56,522 nt of DNA from Gammaproteobacteria bacterium (lineage in GTDB: Bacteria > Pseudomonadota > Gammaproteobacteria > Nitrosococcales > Methylophagaceae). The notes under the pieces were generated by a model. The model was not told where the DNA came from. It did not search any database and saw only the letters and a program-made list of their open reading frames with translations. Positions 37,096 through 48,000 of this stretch are shown here, in pieces (position 1 is the first letter of the stretch; each line of letters opens with the position of its first letter). A program made the position numbers and the translations under genes. Where the stretch lies: positions 1-56,522 of the forward strand of contig JARGFJ010000013.1 of NCBI GenBank assembly GCA_029210875.1, given 5' to 3'.

Positions 37096-38172
37096 ATGAT
37101 GCGTCGTTTGTTTTTTAGTGCTTTATTCTTAGTTTTTAGCCTACCAGTATTGGCGGCAGATATAGCTTTAAACCCAGATCATCCACAACAACACGTTGTT
37201 GTGCGAGGTGATACGTTGTGGGATATTTCCGCCAGGTTTTTAAAGTTTCCTTGGCATTGGCCGGATATTTGGTATGTCAATCCACAGATTGAAAATCCGC
37301 ATTTAATTTATCCCGGTGATGTTATTTCATTGGTTTATCGTGATGGAAAGCCTGTTCTTGAGCTGACACGAGGATCAACTGCCTACAAAATGTCTCCGGA
37401 AATAAGAGAGATAATCCTTGAAAAGGCAATCCCAGTTGTACCATTAGATTCGATTAGGCCTTTTTTGAGTCGCCCAAGCGTTGTTGGTGAGGATGTATTG
37501 AAACTAGCACCGTACATTGTTGCAACCACAGAAGAGCGCTTGATTTCTGGAAAAGGTGACAAGGTATATGCTCGTGGTATTGATGAGCAACAAGGCCAGC
37601 ATTACAGCGTATTTCGACAAGGCGGAGTGTATAAAGATCCCGATACTCAAGAGATTCTGGGTTACGAAGCCATTTACGCTGCTGATGCAATGGTTATAGC
37701 GATGGCGGATCCAGCGACAGTTGAACTTCGCGAGTCTTCGCGAGAAGTGCTGGTGGGAGATCGCTTGTTACCGGTAGTAGCAGATGATTATGAAATGAAT
37801 TTTCTGCCTCGTTCACCCGAAAACGAGGTTAATGGAACAATCATTTCGGTTTATGATGGTGTTTCACAGATTGGCCAATATCAGATTGTCGTGTTGAATC
37901 GTGGAGCGCGTGACAATTTAGAGTCTGGTCATGTGTTATCGGTGTATCAGGCCGGTGAAAAAGTGATTGATCCAGTTTTGTCAGGTCGTGAAGATGAAGA
38001 TTATTTTAATCTGAAAAATCGAGGTAAAGATCGTAATGCCAGTGTTGTGCTGCCAGATGAACATGCTGGCGTAGCGATGGTATTTAAGGTGTTTGAGAAA
38101 GTGAGTTATGCGATTATTATGAAAGCAACTCGCGCTATTCATGTTTATGACAAGGTTCGTTCAGCAGAATAA
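37096..38172 (+). CDS. LysM-domain exported protein
   Basis: A 358-residue protein with a signal peptide (FSLPVLAA) and an N-terminal LysM domain (HVVVRGDTLWDISARFLK... IYPGDVISL, residues 33-78), the rest being a beta-rich region. Members of this family sit immediately before dprA in many gammaproteobacteria. LysM implies peptidoglycan binding in the periplasm. GAGGA lies eight bases before the start. Confidence 0.88.
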   Translation: MMRRLFFSALFLVFSLPVLAADIALNPDHPQQHVVVRGDTLWDISARFLKFPWHWPDIWYVNPQIENPHLIYPGDVISLVYRDGKPVLELTRGSTAYKMSPEIREIILEKAIPVVPLDSIRPFLSRPSVVGEDVLKLAPYIVATTEERLISGKGDKVYARGIDEQQGQHYSVFRQGGVYKDPDTQEILGYEAIYAADAMVIAMADPATVELRESSREVLVGDRLLPVVADDYEMNFLPRSPENEVNGTIISVYDGVSQIGQYQIVVLNRGARDNLESGHVLSVYQAGEKVIDPVLSGREDEDYFNLKNRGKDRNASVVLPDEHAGVAMVFKVFEKVSYAIIMKATRAIHVYDKVRSAE

Positions 38173-38183
38173 AGGATATTATT

Positions 38184-39302
38184 CTGGATCGGTTTGCACA
38201 AAAAAATAAATCGTTAGCATCTTGGCTGGCCCTATATCGAACACCTGGTATAGGGCCAGTCACGTTTGCACGACTGTTAAATCAGTTTGGTCAACCGGAA
38301 GACGTTTTTGCACATCCTCATCAAGCAGAAATGGTTTCGGATCGTACACGTTCTGCGTTATTAAAACCAGATTGGGACAGGGTTGAGCAGGATTTAGCCT
38401 GGTTTGATCAAGCTGTTAACAGACATATCATTACAATTTACGATGCGCGTTATCCTGAACTTCTTAAGCAAATATCAGATCCACCCAGTATTTTGTTTGT
38501 AGAGGGTGATGCCGATTTATTATCTCACTGGCAGTTGGCGGTTGTAGGAAGTCGCAATCCATCTGCATCTGGTCGTGACACTGCCTATGAATTTTCTCGT
38601 TATCTTGCTCAAGGTGATGTTGTCATTACCAGCGGTTTGGCGGCAGGTATCGATGCGGCGGCGCATCAAGGTGCTTTATCAGTGAGGGGCAAAACACTCG
38701 CTGTTATTGGCACAGGTTTAGACGTGGTTTACCCGGTGAAACATAAAACACTTGCAAATGATATTGTTGAACAAGGCGCTATCGTGTCTGAGTTTCCATT
38801 AGGCACGAGACCACGAGCTGAAAATTTCCCGCGACGAAACAGACTGATTAGCGGTTTATCATTAGGTACATTGGTGGTTGAGGCTGCGTTACAAAGTGGT
38901 TCTCTAATTACTGCCAGAATGGCTTTAGAGCAAGGACGAGAAGTATTTGCGATACCGGGATCAATTCATAACCCTCTGGTTCGGGGGTGTCATAAATTAA
39001 TTCGAGAAGGTGCAAAATTAGTTGAAACTGCCACAGATATTATTGAAGAGCTTGGTGCGCTAGCCGAGTTAACCGCAAGCACTATCGAACCTCAACCTAC
39101 AGATCAAAATCAACAACAAGAGCGTGATGCTGATTATGAACAGTTGTTTGAATATTTAGGTTTTGATCCGATCGCAATCGATGTACTTATTGCAAAATGT
39201 GAATTGACTGCTGAAGCTGTTTCCTCCATGCTGTTATTACTAGAGTTACAAGGTCGAGTAGAATCGTTGCCTGGTGGACGCTACGTTCGAACGAGCACCT
39301 AA
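38184..39302 (+). CDS. dprA: DNA processing protein DprA, probably with a non-ATG start
   Basis: Loads RecA onto incoming single-stranded DNA during natural transformation. The Rossmann-like core shows VVGSRNPSASGRD, SGLAAGIDAAAHQGAL and GTGLDVVYP, with FPRRNRLISGLS and a C-terminal winged-helix-like DML1 domain. The first ATG in frame (38331) would remove about 50 residues that are clearly conserved (LALYRTPGIGPVTFARLLNQFG). The frame is open upstream to an AAAGGA just after the lysM stop, followed by ATT and CTG codons, so translation likely starts at the CTG used here or at the adjacent ATT. Confidence 0.85.
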   Translation: MDRFAQKNKSLASWLALYRTPGIGPVTFARLLNQFGQPEDVFAHPHQAEMVSDRTRSALLKPDWDRVEQDLAWFDQAVNRHIITIYDARYPELLKQISDPPSILFVEGDADLLSHWQLAVVGSRNPSASGRDTAYEFSRYLAQGDVVITSGLAAGIDAAAHQGALSVRGKTLAVIGTGLDVVYPVKHKTLANDIVEQGAIVSEFPLGTRPRAENFPRRNRLISGLSLGTLVVEAALQSGSLITARMALEQGREVFAIPGSIHNPLVRGCHKLIREGAKLVETATDIIEELGALAELTASTIEPQPTDQNQQQERDADYEQLFEYLGFDPIAIDVLIAKCELTAEAVSSMLLLLELQGRVESLPGGRYVRTST

Positions 39303-39323
39303 CTAAGGTCGTAGAGGATTGTA

Positions 39324-39797
39324 ATGAAAGAAAATGTATTCGATGTATTGTTATATTTATTTGAGAACTACATCGACACTGAAGACACAAATAAACCTGA
39401 CAAAGACACCCTGGAAAGTGAGCTTGAACGTATTGGTTTTCCTGAATTAGAAATAAATAAAGCATTTGATTGGTTAGAAAGCATAACCGTCGTTGCTGAT
39501 CAAGAATCGGCAGAACAGTTTGAACTATCGATGCGCTTTTATGCCGAAGCCGAATTAGAGCGTTTGGATGTGGCGTGTCGTGGTTATTTGCTATTTTTAG
39601 AACAAGTAGGCGTCCTTGATAATGATACGCGCGAGATAGTAATTGAACGTGTGATGGCACTTGATACCGACGAGATTGATCTTGAACAACTGAAATGGGT
39701 TGTATTGATGGTGTTATTTTATCAGCCAGGCCGTGAAGTTGCATACGCATGGATGGAAGATCTTGTGTTTGAAGATCTTGAAGCCGTTATTCACTAA
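39324..39797 (+). CDS. smg: Smg family protein (DUF494)
   Basis: A 157-residue Smg protein: KENVFDVLLYLFENYID N-terminus, the LERIGFPELEINKAFDWLE repeat and the C-terminal LEQLKWVVLMVLFYQPG block. Function is not established, but smg follows dprA and precedes topA widely in gammaproteobacteria. Confidence 0.93.
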   Translation: MKENVFDVLLYLFENYIDTEDTNKPDKDTLESELERIGFPELEINKAFDWLESITVVADQESAEQFELSMRFYAEAELERLDVACRGYLLFLEQVGVLDNDTREIVIERVMALDTDEIDLEQLKWVVLMVLFYQPGREVAYAWMEDLVFEDLEAVIH

Positions 39798-39825
39798 AAA
39801 TTTAGATACTTATTAGAAATAATTC

Positions 39826-39856
39826 AATACTGTCTTTCAACAGAGCGGACAGTATT
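39826..39856 (+). terminator. Hairpin between smg and topA
   Basis: A 9-bp perfect inverted repeat AATACTGTC/GACAGTATT with a 13-base loop, followed by GTTTACTG. The weak T content makes it a possible but not certain terminator of the lysM-dprA-smg transcript. Confidence 0.4.
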
Positions 39857-39888
39857 GTTTACTGCTACCTGTTTAGGTATGGAAATAT

Positions 39889-42177
39889 ATGGGCAAGAAA
39901 TTAGTCATTGTAGAGTCGCCAGCTAAGGCCAAAACAATAAAGAAATATCTCGGCAATGATGTCGAGGTATTAGCATCATATGGGCATGTACGAGACTTAT
40001 TGCCGAAAGAAGGCGCTGTCGATCCTGCCAATGATTTTGCAATGAAATATCAAATAATTGATCGAAATAGCAAACACGTTGATGCCATCGCCAAAGCGAT
40101 GAAAAAAGCCGATACACTTTACCTCGCAACCGATCCGGATCGCGAGGGAGAGGCTATTTCATGGCACTTGTTTGAACTGTTAAAAAAACGTGGTGTGCTT
40201 AAAGATAAAGAAACACATCGCGTTGTTTTTCATGAAATTACTAAACAGGCAGTTAATGAAGCGGTAGCCCATCCGCGTGAGTTATCAATGGATATGGTTA
40301 ATGCACAGCAAGCTCGCCGAGCCTTGGATTATTTGGTTGGGTTTACATTGTCACCGTTATTATGGAAAAAAATTCGCCGAGGCTTATCAGCCGGTCGTGT
40401 TCAAAGCCCCGCTTTGAGAATGATCGTTGAGCGCGAACTAGAGATTGAAGCATTTGTTCCGCAAGAATATTGGACTATAGAAGCCGATGTAGCGTTAAAA
40501 CAAGAAAAGTTTGATGCAAAACTAACGCATTATAAAAACGAAAAGCTGGCACAGTTTACCGTTAATAATGCTGAGCAATCAGCAGACGTTGTAGCAAATC
40601 TGACCAAAGCTGCTGACGGCAAATTGTTAGTAACTAAAGTTGATAAAAAACAACGTAAACGTAATCCTGCTGCGCCCTTTACAACTTCAACATTACAGCA
40701 GGAAGCATCACGAAAATTGGGGTTTGGTGCACAGCGCACTATGAGTGTTGCCCAGCAATTATATGAGGGTACAGATACGGGTGACGGCGCGGTAGGTTTG
40801 ATTACCTATATGCGTACCGATTCGGTCACCTTGGCAGCAGAAGCGGTGAATGAATTGCGTAGTTATATTGTTGAAAAATATGGCCAAAAAGCACTTCCTG
40901 CTAAACCGCAACAATACAAAACAAAATCAAAAAATGCACAAGAGGCACATGAGGCGGTTCGACCTACTTCTGCATTAAGAACACCGGAGTCACTAAAAGC
41001 TTATTTATCATCTGATCAGCTTAAACTTTATACCTTGATTTGGCAGCGAACCGTAGCATGTCAAATGATTCATGCCACCATGAATACCGTTGCTGTTGAT
41101 TTAGGGTGTGGTGTTGGCAATACGTTTCGAGCTACAGGGTCGACAGTTGTGGATCCTGGTTTTATGAGTGTGTACCTTGAAGGCACGGACGATAGTGCTA
41201 AATCAGATAAAGATGAGCGTATTCTTCCGGTAATGGACGTTGGCGATATCATTGATTTACTTGCTATTCGTCCGGAACAACATTTTACTGAGCCACCGCC
41301 ACGCTATAGTGAAGCTAGTTTGGTGAGATCGCTAGAAGAACATGACATTGGTCGCCCTTCGACCTATGCAAGCATCATTTCTACTTTGTTACAGAGAGAA
41401 TATGTTGAGCTAGAAAAGAAACGCTTTCACCCAACGGATGTCGGTCGTGTTGTTGGCAAGTTCTTAGTTGATCATTTCACACGTTATGTTGATTATGGTT
41501 TTACCGCAAAATTAGAAGATGAACTTGATGCCGTCGCTCGCGGTGAAGAAGAATGGATACCATTGCTTCATAATTTTTGGGGGCCATTCAAACAACAGGT
41601 TGAAACGAAAGACAAAGAAGTCCAACGTAGTGATGTCACCCAGGAATTATTAGATGAAGATTGCCCTAAGTGCGGTAAAAAATTATCTAGTCGTTTAGGT
41701 CGCAGTGGACGCTTTATTGGTTGTACAGCCTATCCTGAATGCGATTACACCCGCAATATTGATGGTGAAGAAGCAACAAATGAACCTGAAGTAGTTCAAG
41801 ATCGTAAATGTCCAAAATGTGAGTCGGACTTATGGATCCGCACCGGAAAATATGGCAAATTCATCGGCTGTAGCAGTTACCCAAAATGTAAATATATTGA
41901 ATCACTAGAGCAGCCTACTAATACTGGTGTGACCTGCCCACAGTGCAATAAAGGTGAAATACTGACTCGTAAGTCACGTCGCGGTAAAATCTTTTATTCC
42001 TGCTCAGATTATCCAAGCTGTGATTATGCACTGTGGAATGAACCAGTCAATGAGCCCTGCCCAGAGTGTAACTGGCCAATATTGACTATAAAAACAACGA
42101 AAAGCCGTGGAACAGAAAAAGTCTGTCCCCAAAAAGGGTGTGGACACACCGAGAAAGTAACGACTGAAGAAGACTAG
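39889..42177 (+). CDS. topA: DNA topoisomerase I
   Basis: Type IA topoisomerase of 762 residues relaxing negative supercoils. The Toprim domain carries VIVESPAKAKTIKKYLG and DPDREGEAISWHL, the active-site tyrosine is in ITYMRTDS (around residue 310), and the C-terminus has four zinc-ribbon repeats (CPKCGKKL, CPKCESDL, CPQCNKGE, CPECNWP), the last less regular. Length is somewhat short compared with E. coli (865). Confidence 0.95.
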   Translation: MGKKLVIVESPAKAKTIKKYLGNDVEVLASYGHVRDLLPKEGAVDPANDFAMKYQIIDRNSKHVDAIAKAMKKADTLYLATDPDREGEAISWHLFELLKKRGVLKDKETHRVVFHEITKQAVNEAVAHPRELSMDMVNAQQARRALDYLVGFTLSPLLWKKIRRGLSAGRVQSPALRMIVERELEIEAFVPQEYWTIEADVALKQEKFDAKLTHYKNEKLAQFTVNNAEQSADVVANLTKAADGKLLVTKVDKKQRKRNPAAPFTTSTLQQEASRKLGFGAQRTMSVAQQLYEGTDTGDGAVGLITYMRTDSVTLAAEAVNELRSYIVEKYGQKALPAKPQQYKTKSKNAQEAHEAVRPTSALRTPESLKAYLSSDQLKLYTLIWQRTVACQMIHATMNTVAVDLGCGVGNTFRATGSTVVDPGFMSVYLEGTDDSAKSDKDERILPVMDVGDIIDLLAIRPEQHFTEPPPRYSEASLVRSLEEHDIGRPSTYASIISTLLQREYVELEKKRFHPTDVGRVVGKFLVDHFTRYVDYGFTAKLEDELDAVARGEEEWIPLLHNFWGPFKQQVETKDKEVQRSDVTQELLDEDCPKCGKKLSSRLGRSGRFIGCTAYPECDYTRNIDGEEATNEPEVVQDRKCPKCESDLWIRTGKYGKFIGCSSYPKCKYIESLEQPTNTGVTCPQCNKGEILTRKSRRGKIFYSCSDYPSCDYALWNEPVNEPCPECNWPILTIKTTKSRGTEKVCPQKGCGHTEKVTTEED

Positions 42178-42178
42178 A

Positions 42179-42679
42179 TTATTGGGTTGCAGCCACAATG
42201 GAATGGACTAACTGTTGATCGACTTTTGCTTCGGCAAGCGTTTGGTCAATTAGTTCTTTATCATTATTCAACAATCCATTTTTCAAATTAATTCCGATGT
42301 AGATCAGGTTGTCAAATCTATCGAAAAGTGGCGCGATTGGACTTGATTTTAGAAACGCTTCGTTGTGAGCATATACGTCAGCATAAAAATTCTTTTTCTC
42401 TATGTATGCGGGTGTCCATTTATTATTGCGGAAATCAGCAAAGCCATAGCCGTCGTTATTTTTGTACGCGATATTGAAGTGCTCAATTAAACCTGCGTGA
42501 ATGCTGTCGTAATCTTTCTGGCATCTGGAAGCGAATGTTTTAATATTGCTTTTATCCAGCGTTAGTATTGAAGAGTGACCGGTTTCACTTGGTTGATTAT
42601 CATTACACCCAATAAACAGTAGTGCAATCAAAAGCGATAATACCAGTCGGAATGTATGTTGAGGGTTTGATTTGTTCAT
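42179..42679 (-). CDS. Lipoprotein of unknown function
   Basis: A 166-residue lipoprotein: lipobox LLFIGC near residue 25, then a soluble, helix-rich domain with two Cys. I use the ATG that gives MNKSNPQ and has TGAGGA eight bases upstream; the longer frame has no signal peptide at its N-terminus. I do not recognise the family. It converges on topA with no space between the stops. Confidence 0.65.
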   Translation of the reverse strand: MNKSNPQHTFRLVLSLLIALLFIGCNDNQPSETGHSSILTLDKSNIKTFASRCQKDYDSIHAGLIEHFNIAYKNNDGYGFADFRNNKWTPAYIEKKNFYADVYAHNEAFLKSSPIAPLFDRFDNLIYIGINLKNGLLNNDKELIDQTLAEAKVDQQLVHSIVAATQ

Positions 42680-42741
42680 GTTTATATCCTCATATTCAAT
42701 CCCGTCAGTGTAACGGATAAGTTGAAGTTTATGGAAACAGA

Positions 42742-43194
42742 TCAAATAATTCGATGTTGACTAAGCAATTTGTCCAACTGCTTAGCAAATGCTTGTCTAT
42801 CTGCGTGACTCAATGCTGGTGGACCACCAGTTTGTACACCACTAGAGCGAAGCGTATCCATGAGGTTTCTCATTGTTAATTTAGCTTTAATTGTATCTGC
42901 AGTATAAAGCTCGCCACGAGGGTTTAATGCCAAAGCACCTTTTTCTATTACTTCCGCTGCAAGTGGTATATCAGCAGTAATTACTAAATCACCGGTATTG
43001 ACCCGTTGAACAATTTCATTATCAGCAACATCAAACCCTTGCGATACCTGTATAAAATGAATATTTTCTGATGATGGAACTCTCATGGCATGATTGGCAA
43101 CCAAGGTCATTGTCAGTTTAGTTCGTATCGCTGCCCGAAATAAAATATCTTTGATTACGCTCGGACAGGCGTCGGCATCAACCCATATTTTCAA
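42742..43194 (-). CDS. UPF0178/YaiI family protein
   Basis: A 150-residue YaiI/YqxD family protein: [16 protein letters not shown] (Asp-rich N-terminus), [26 protein letters not shown] and the C-terminal RQAFAKQLD. It has the fold of a PIN-like nuclease, function not established. Confidence 0.9.
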   Translation of the reverse strand: MKIWVDADACPSVIKDILFRAAIRTKLTMTLVANHAMRVPSSENIHFIQVSQGFDVADNEIVQRVNTGDLVITADIPLAAEVIEKGALALNPRGELYTADTIKAKLTMRNLMDTLRSSGVQTGGPPALSHADRQAFAKQLDKLLSQHRII

Positions 43195-43211
43195 TCTTGG
43201 ACGACTAATCG

Positions 43212-44342
43212 CTAATCAGCCTGTAACTGGTTAAAAATAGCTTCTGCCAACTCAGCCGCCTCTTTTGTGTTGTCAGCGAGCACATTAAAGTGTCCCATTT
43301 TTCGTCCAACACGAGCCTCTTTTTTGCCGTATAAATGCAGTTTGGCGTTAGGCTTGTCGACAATGTTTTGCCAATGAGGTGCTGTTTTACCCCAAACATC
43401 GCCTAATAAGTTGATCATAACTACTGGCGAAGTAAGGTCACAATTGCCAGACGGTAGACCACACAACATTCTAACTTGTTGCTCAAATTGTGATGTTGCA
43501 CATGCATCGAGGGTGTAGTGTCCCGAGTTGTGTGGACGAGGAGCGATTTCATTGGCGATAACATCGCCTTCTTTGGAAATAAAGAATTCTACCGCCATGG
43601 TGCCGACATAATTGAGACCAGCAGCAATCGTATCTGCCATTTCAAGAGCTTGATCAGTTAAAGCTTCAGAAACAGTGCTTGGAACGGTAGTACTATGCAA
43701 AATGCCATTAACATGGACATTTTCGGCAACGGGGAAGTTGGTGATAGTGCCATCTTGGCTTCGTGCTAGAACGGTTGATATTTCTTTATCAAGATTAATG
43801 CGTTGTTCAAGTACACATTCTGCTGCACCTAGGCGGTCAAATGCGTGATAAACATCCTCTATGGTTTGGCAGACTGCCTGCCCCTTGCCATCATAACCAA
43901 AATTAGCTAATTTAAGGATGGCTGGGAATGTAAAGTTGTCTTTAATCGCATCAATGTCGGTATGAGTACGAATAGGTGCGAAGGGTGCTACCGCAATACC
44001 CAGTGACGCAATAAATTCTTTTTCTATAATTCTATTTTGGGTTGAGGCTAATGCTTTTGAAGAAGGGTGAACAATCGTTCTGGCTTCAAGGAAGGCTAAT
44101 GTTGATGCCGGAATATTTTCAAACTCAGTCGTGATCGCATCACATAAATCAGCTAATTTGGATAAGGCTGCTTCATCATCATATTTCGCACAAAGATGCT
44201 GATCCGCAATAATGCCAGCAGGGCTGTTGCTATCAGGATCTAGAACAATAACGTTATAGCCCATAGTTTGAGCTGCAGTAGTGAACATGCGGCCCAATTG
44301 TCCGCCACCGAGCATGCCGAGTGTCGCGCCTGGTAAAATCAT
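43212..44342 (-). CDS. purK: 5-(carboxyamino)imidazole ribonucleotide synthase
   Basis: ATP-dependent carboxylation of AIR in purine synthesis. The 376-residue ATP-grasp protein shows [42 protein letters not shown] and [17 protein letters not shown]. It lies 20 bases after purE on the same strand, the usual purEK operon. Confidence 0.95.
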   Translation of the reverse strand: MILPGATLGMLGGGQLGRMFTTAAQTMGYNVIVLDPDSNSPAGIIADQHLCAKYDDEAALSKLADLCDAITTEFENIPASTLAFLEARTIVHPSSKALASTQNRIIEKEFIASLGIAVAPFAPIRTHTDIDAIKDNFTFPAILKLANFGYDGKGQAVCQTIEDVYHAFDRLGAAECVLEQRINLDKEISTVLARSQDGTITNFPVAENVHVNGILHSTTVPSTVSEALTDQALEMADTIAAGLNYVGTMAVEFFISKEGDVIANEIAPRPHNSGHYTLDACATSQFEQQVRMLCGLPSGNCDLTSPVVMINLLGDVWGKTAPHWQNIVDKPNAKLHLYGKKEARVGRKMGHFNVLADNTKEAAELAEAIFNQLQAD

Positions 44343-44362
44343 AGTGCTGTAATCTTCAATGT

Positions 44363-44854
44363 TTATTGTGGAGGAAGGGTCATGTTCAACACGGTTTGGT
44401 GTTGTTCTGCCCTAAATATATCTAATTTATCGGCCAAATTTTCATCATAAATAGCAAGTTGAGCGATAGCAAATAGTGCTGCATTAGCGGCTCCAGCTTC
44501 ACCAATAGCGAAGGTTGCGACAGGAACGCCTTTCGGCATTTGTACAATGGACAAAAGCGAATCTTGGCCTTGTAAATAACGAGATGGCACAGGAACTCCC
44601 AAAACGGGTATTGTTGTGTTTGCAGCCAGCATCCCTGGCAAATGTGCTGCGCCACCAGCCCCTGCAATGATGCAGCTTAAGCCTTTATTTTTGGCGGTCA
44701 GTGCATAATCAGTCAGTAAGTCTGGTGTGCGGTGTGCTGAAACAACCTTTGCTTCATGAGGCACACCAAAGTACGCAAGCAGTTCAACTGCTTTTTGCAT
44801 GATTGGCCAGTCACTGTTGCTACCCATGACAACACCAATTAGAGGTTTTTCCAT
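44363..44854 (-). CDS. purE: 5-(carboxyamino)imidazole ribonucleotide mutase
   Basis: A 163-residue class I Pur[22 protein letters not shown] and [13 protein letters not shown] are the substrate-binding blocks. It rearranges N5-CAIR (made by PurK) to CAIR. I start at the ATG preceded by GGATATC, which gives MEKPLIG; the longer frame lacks conservation. Confidence 0.95.
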   Translation of the reverse strand: MEKPLIGVVMGSNSDWPIMQKAVELLAYFGVPHEAKVVSAHRTPDLLTDYALTAKNKGLSCIIAGAGGAAHLPGMLAANTTIPVLGVPVPSRYLQGQDSLLSIVQMPKGVPVATFAIGEAGAANAALFAIAQLAIYDENLADKLDIFRAEQHQTVLNMTLPPQ

Positions 44855-44962
44855 AAAGATATCCAATTGAATTTTTTGAAAACGACGTGACATTTTATCT
44901 ATTTAATTGAATTTAGGGAAATTTGTGGGGGATTTAATATTGTTAAATAAGGTGCGTCAGCA

Positions 44963-44991
44963 TTGAAGGCGAATAGAACAGGCGCTATAAT
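44963..44991 (+). promoter_or_regulatory. Sigma-70 promoter of gltBD
   Basis: TTGAAG and a perfect TATAAT separated by exactly 17 bases, about 100 bases upstream of gltB. No sigma-54 motif is seen here, so gltBD looks housekeeping-driven with other regulation not visible. Confidence 0.75.
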
Positions 44992-45093
44992 GCTAGATCC
45001 ATATTTTGCCGCCTCACTATTTTGAGGTAGAGCTTCTCAATGTAAACCAGTTGCGAGGAGACAGGCGCTAACAGTAATGTGAAGGTATACCAC

Positions 45094-48000
45094 GTGAGTC
45101 AGCCAACTGAATTGACACAAGGCCTCTATCGGCCTGAATTTGAAAAAGACAACTGCGGTTTTGGTCTTATCGCTCAAATGGATGGTAAGCCAAGTCATTG
45201 GCTTGTTAAAACTGCGATTGAGTCGCTCGGTAACTTAACTCACCGCGGCGCAATTGGTGCCGATGGTAAGACGGGTGACGGTTGTGGCTTGCTTATGAAG
45301 AAGCCGGACGGTTTTTTCCGTTCAGTTGCTAACGAGTTAGGCTTTGAGTTAGCGGATAATTACGCTATTGGCATGGTGTTTTTGTCGCAAGATGAACAAA
45401 AAGCTACTGCTAATCAAACTATTGTAACGCAACAATTAACAGTCCAAGGTCTTGACGTATTAGGCTGGCGTGATGTGCCAGTAGATGCAGAAACTGCATG
45501 TGGTGAAACAGCGTTAGCATTATTGCCGATTATGCGTCAGGTATTTGTGAATCCTGCTAAAGGTATGGATGAATCGGCTTTTGAACGCCATTTATATTTG
45601 GCTCGCCGTCTTTCTGAAAAGGCAGTGACCGATGATGATGCCTTCTATATTCCAACGTTATCATCACAGGTAGTGTCATACAAAGGCTTGGTTATGCCTT
45701 CTTACTTACCCGTGTTTTATAAAGATTTAAACGATCCTCGGATGGAAACGGCTATCTGCGTGTTCCATCAGCGCTTTTCAACAAACACATGGCCACAATG
45801 GAAGTTGGCACAGCCTTTCCGCTATTTGGCGCACAATGGTGAAATCAATACTGTACAAGGTAATCGTAATTGGGCATTAGCCCGTGGTGCCAAGTTTGCT
45901 ACAAAATTAATCGATAATATGGATGACATTCGGCCATTAGTAAATGTGACCGGCTCAGATTCTTCGAGCATGGATAATATGCTGGAAGCGTTGATGGCCG
46001 GTGGTATTAGCCTATTCCGTGCAATGCGTTTGCTCGTACCAGCAGCGTGGCAAAATGATCCAACCATGGATGCAGAGCTAAAAGCATTTTATGACTATAA
46101 CTCTATGCATATGGAGCCATGGGATGGTCCGGCTGGTGTCGTATTAACGGACGGACGTTATGCAGCATGTACATTAGATCGAAATGGTTTACGCCCAGCG
46201 CGATATATCATTACTAAAGATCGTCACATTACGATTGCATCTGAAGTAGGTGTCCATCCATATAAACCTGAAGATGTTGTTGCAAAAGGTCGTTTAAAAC
46301 CAGGTCAAATGTTGGCGGTTGATACAACAAATGGTCAACTGTTATTACCAGATGACATTAACGAACAGTTGAAATCTGCTCAACCGTATCGCGAGTGGAT
46401 GGAAAATAACCTTCAGCGTTTGCAAGATCGTGATGATGACGAAACTAAACCAACACTTGAGGGTGAGGAGTTAGCTGCATACGAAAAATTGTTCCAAGTT
46501 AGTTTTGAAGAGCGTGATCAAGTTCTACGCGTACTTGGTGAGTCAGGAATGGAAGCGGTTGGCTCCATGGGTGACGATGCACCATTTGCTGTAATGTCTC
46601 AGAAAGAACGTTCGTTATTTGATTATTTCCGCCAACAATTTGCTCAAGTCACCAATCCGCCAATCGATTCATTACGCGAAAATATCGTCATGTCATTGGA
46701 AACATGTTTTGGTCAAGAACGTAACTTGTTTGAAGAAAGCGCTGATCACGCCCAACGTGTTATTGTGGATTCACCGGTTCTATCTGAAAGTCGCTTTGAT
46801 CAGTTGTTAATGCTTGGACGGGATAATAGCGAATATAAATCAACACGTATTGCACTAAGTTACCCTGTTGATGGTAGTTTAGAAGGTGCTATTGATGCTA
46901 TTGCAGATCAAGCGGAACAAGCTGTGCGTAATGGTACCGTAATCATCGTGTTAAGCGATCGCGGCATGTCAAACGATGTGTTGCCTGTCCATGCCTTGCT
47001 GGCAACAGGTGCCGTTCATCACCGCTTAATCAAAACAGGTTTGCGTTGTGATGCCAATATTGTGGTTGAAACTGCGACAGCGCGAGATCCACATCATTTT
47101 AGTGTTTTATTAGGTTATGGTGTGACAGCAATTTATCCTTATTTAGCCTATGCATGTTTGAACGACTTGATTCAAACTGGCGAGATGAAAAATATCACTC
47201 GTCCTGAAGCATGTAAACGTTACCGTAAAGGTATCAATAAAGGCTTATTTAAAGTTACTTCAAAAATGGGTATTTCAACCATTGCGAGTTACCGTGGTGC
47301 CCAATTATTTGAAATTGTAGGTTTACACGAATCAGTTGTTGAGAAGTGTTTTTATGCAACAACCAGCCGTATTAGCGGTACAGGGTTTGATGAAATTCAT
47401 GCAGATCAAACAGCCTTGGCAAAACGTGCGTGGAATACACGTAAAACACGTGCGCAAGGTGGTTTGTTGAAATTTGTTCATGGTGGTGAATACCATGCCT
47501 ATAACCCCGATATCATCGCAACATTACAAAAAGCGGTTCAAGGCGGCAGTTATGATGACTATAAAGCCTATGCAAAATTAGTGAATGAACGCCCAGCCAT
47601 GGTATTGCGTGATCTTCTAGATTTAAAACTGGCGAAGTCGCCATTAACGCTGGATCAAGTTGAACCAGTTGCTAACATCTTGTCTCGTTTTGATAGTGCA
47701 GGAATGTCCTTAGGAGCCTTATCGCCTGAAGCACACGAAGCATTAGCGACTGCGATGAATCGTTTGGGTGGTCGTTCAAACTCAGGTGAGGGTGGTGAAG
47801 ATCCTGCCCGTTACGGCACTGAGCGTGTATCAAAAATCAAGCAAGTTGCTTCAGGCCGTTTTGGCGTTACACCGAACTATTTAGTTAACGCTGAAGTATT
47901 ACAAATTAAAGTAGCTCAAGGTGCGAAACCGGGTGAAGGCGGTCAGTTGCCGGGCGGTAAAGTCAATCAAATGATCGCGACTTTGCGCCACTCAGTACCA

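Noticed and set aside
45077-45094. ATG or first GTG as the gltB start
   Set aside because: The ATG is out of frame and the first GTG has no ribosome site at a proper distance; the second GTG does.
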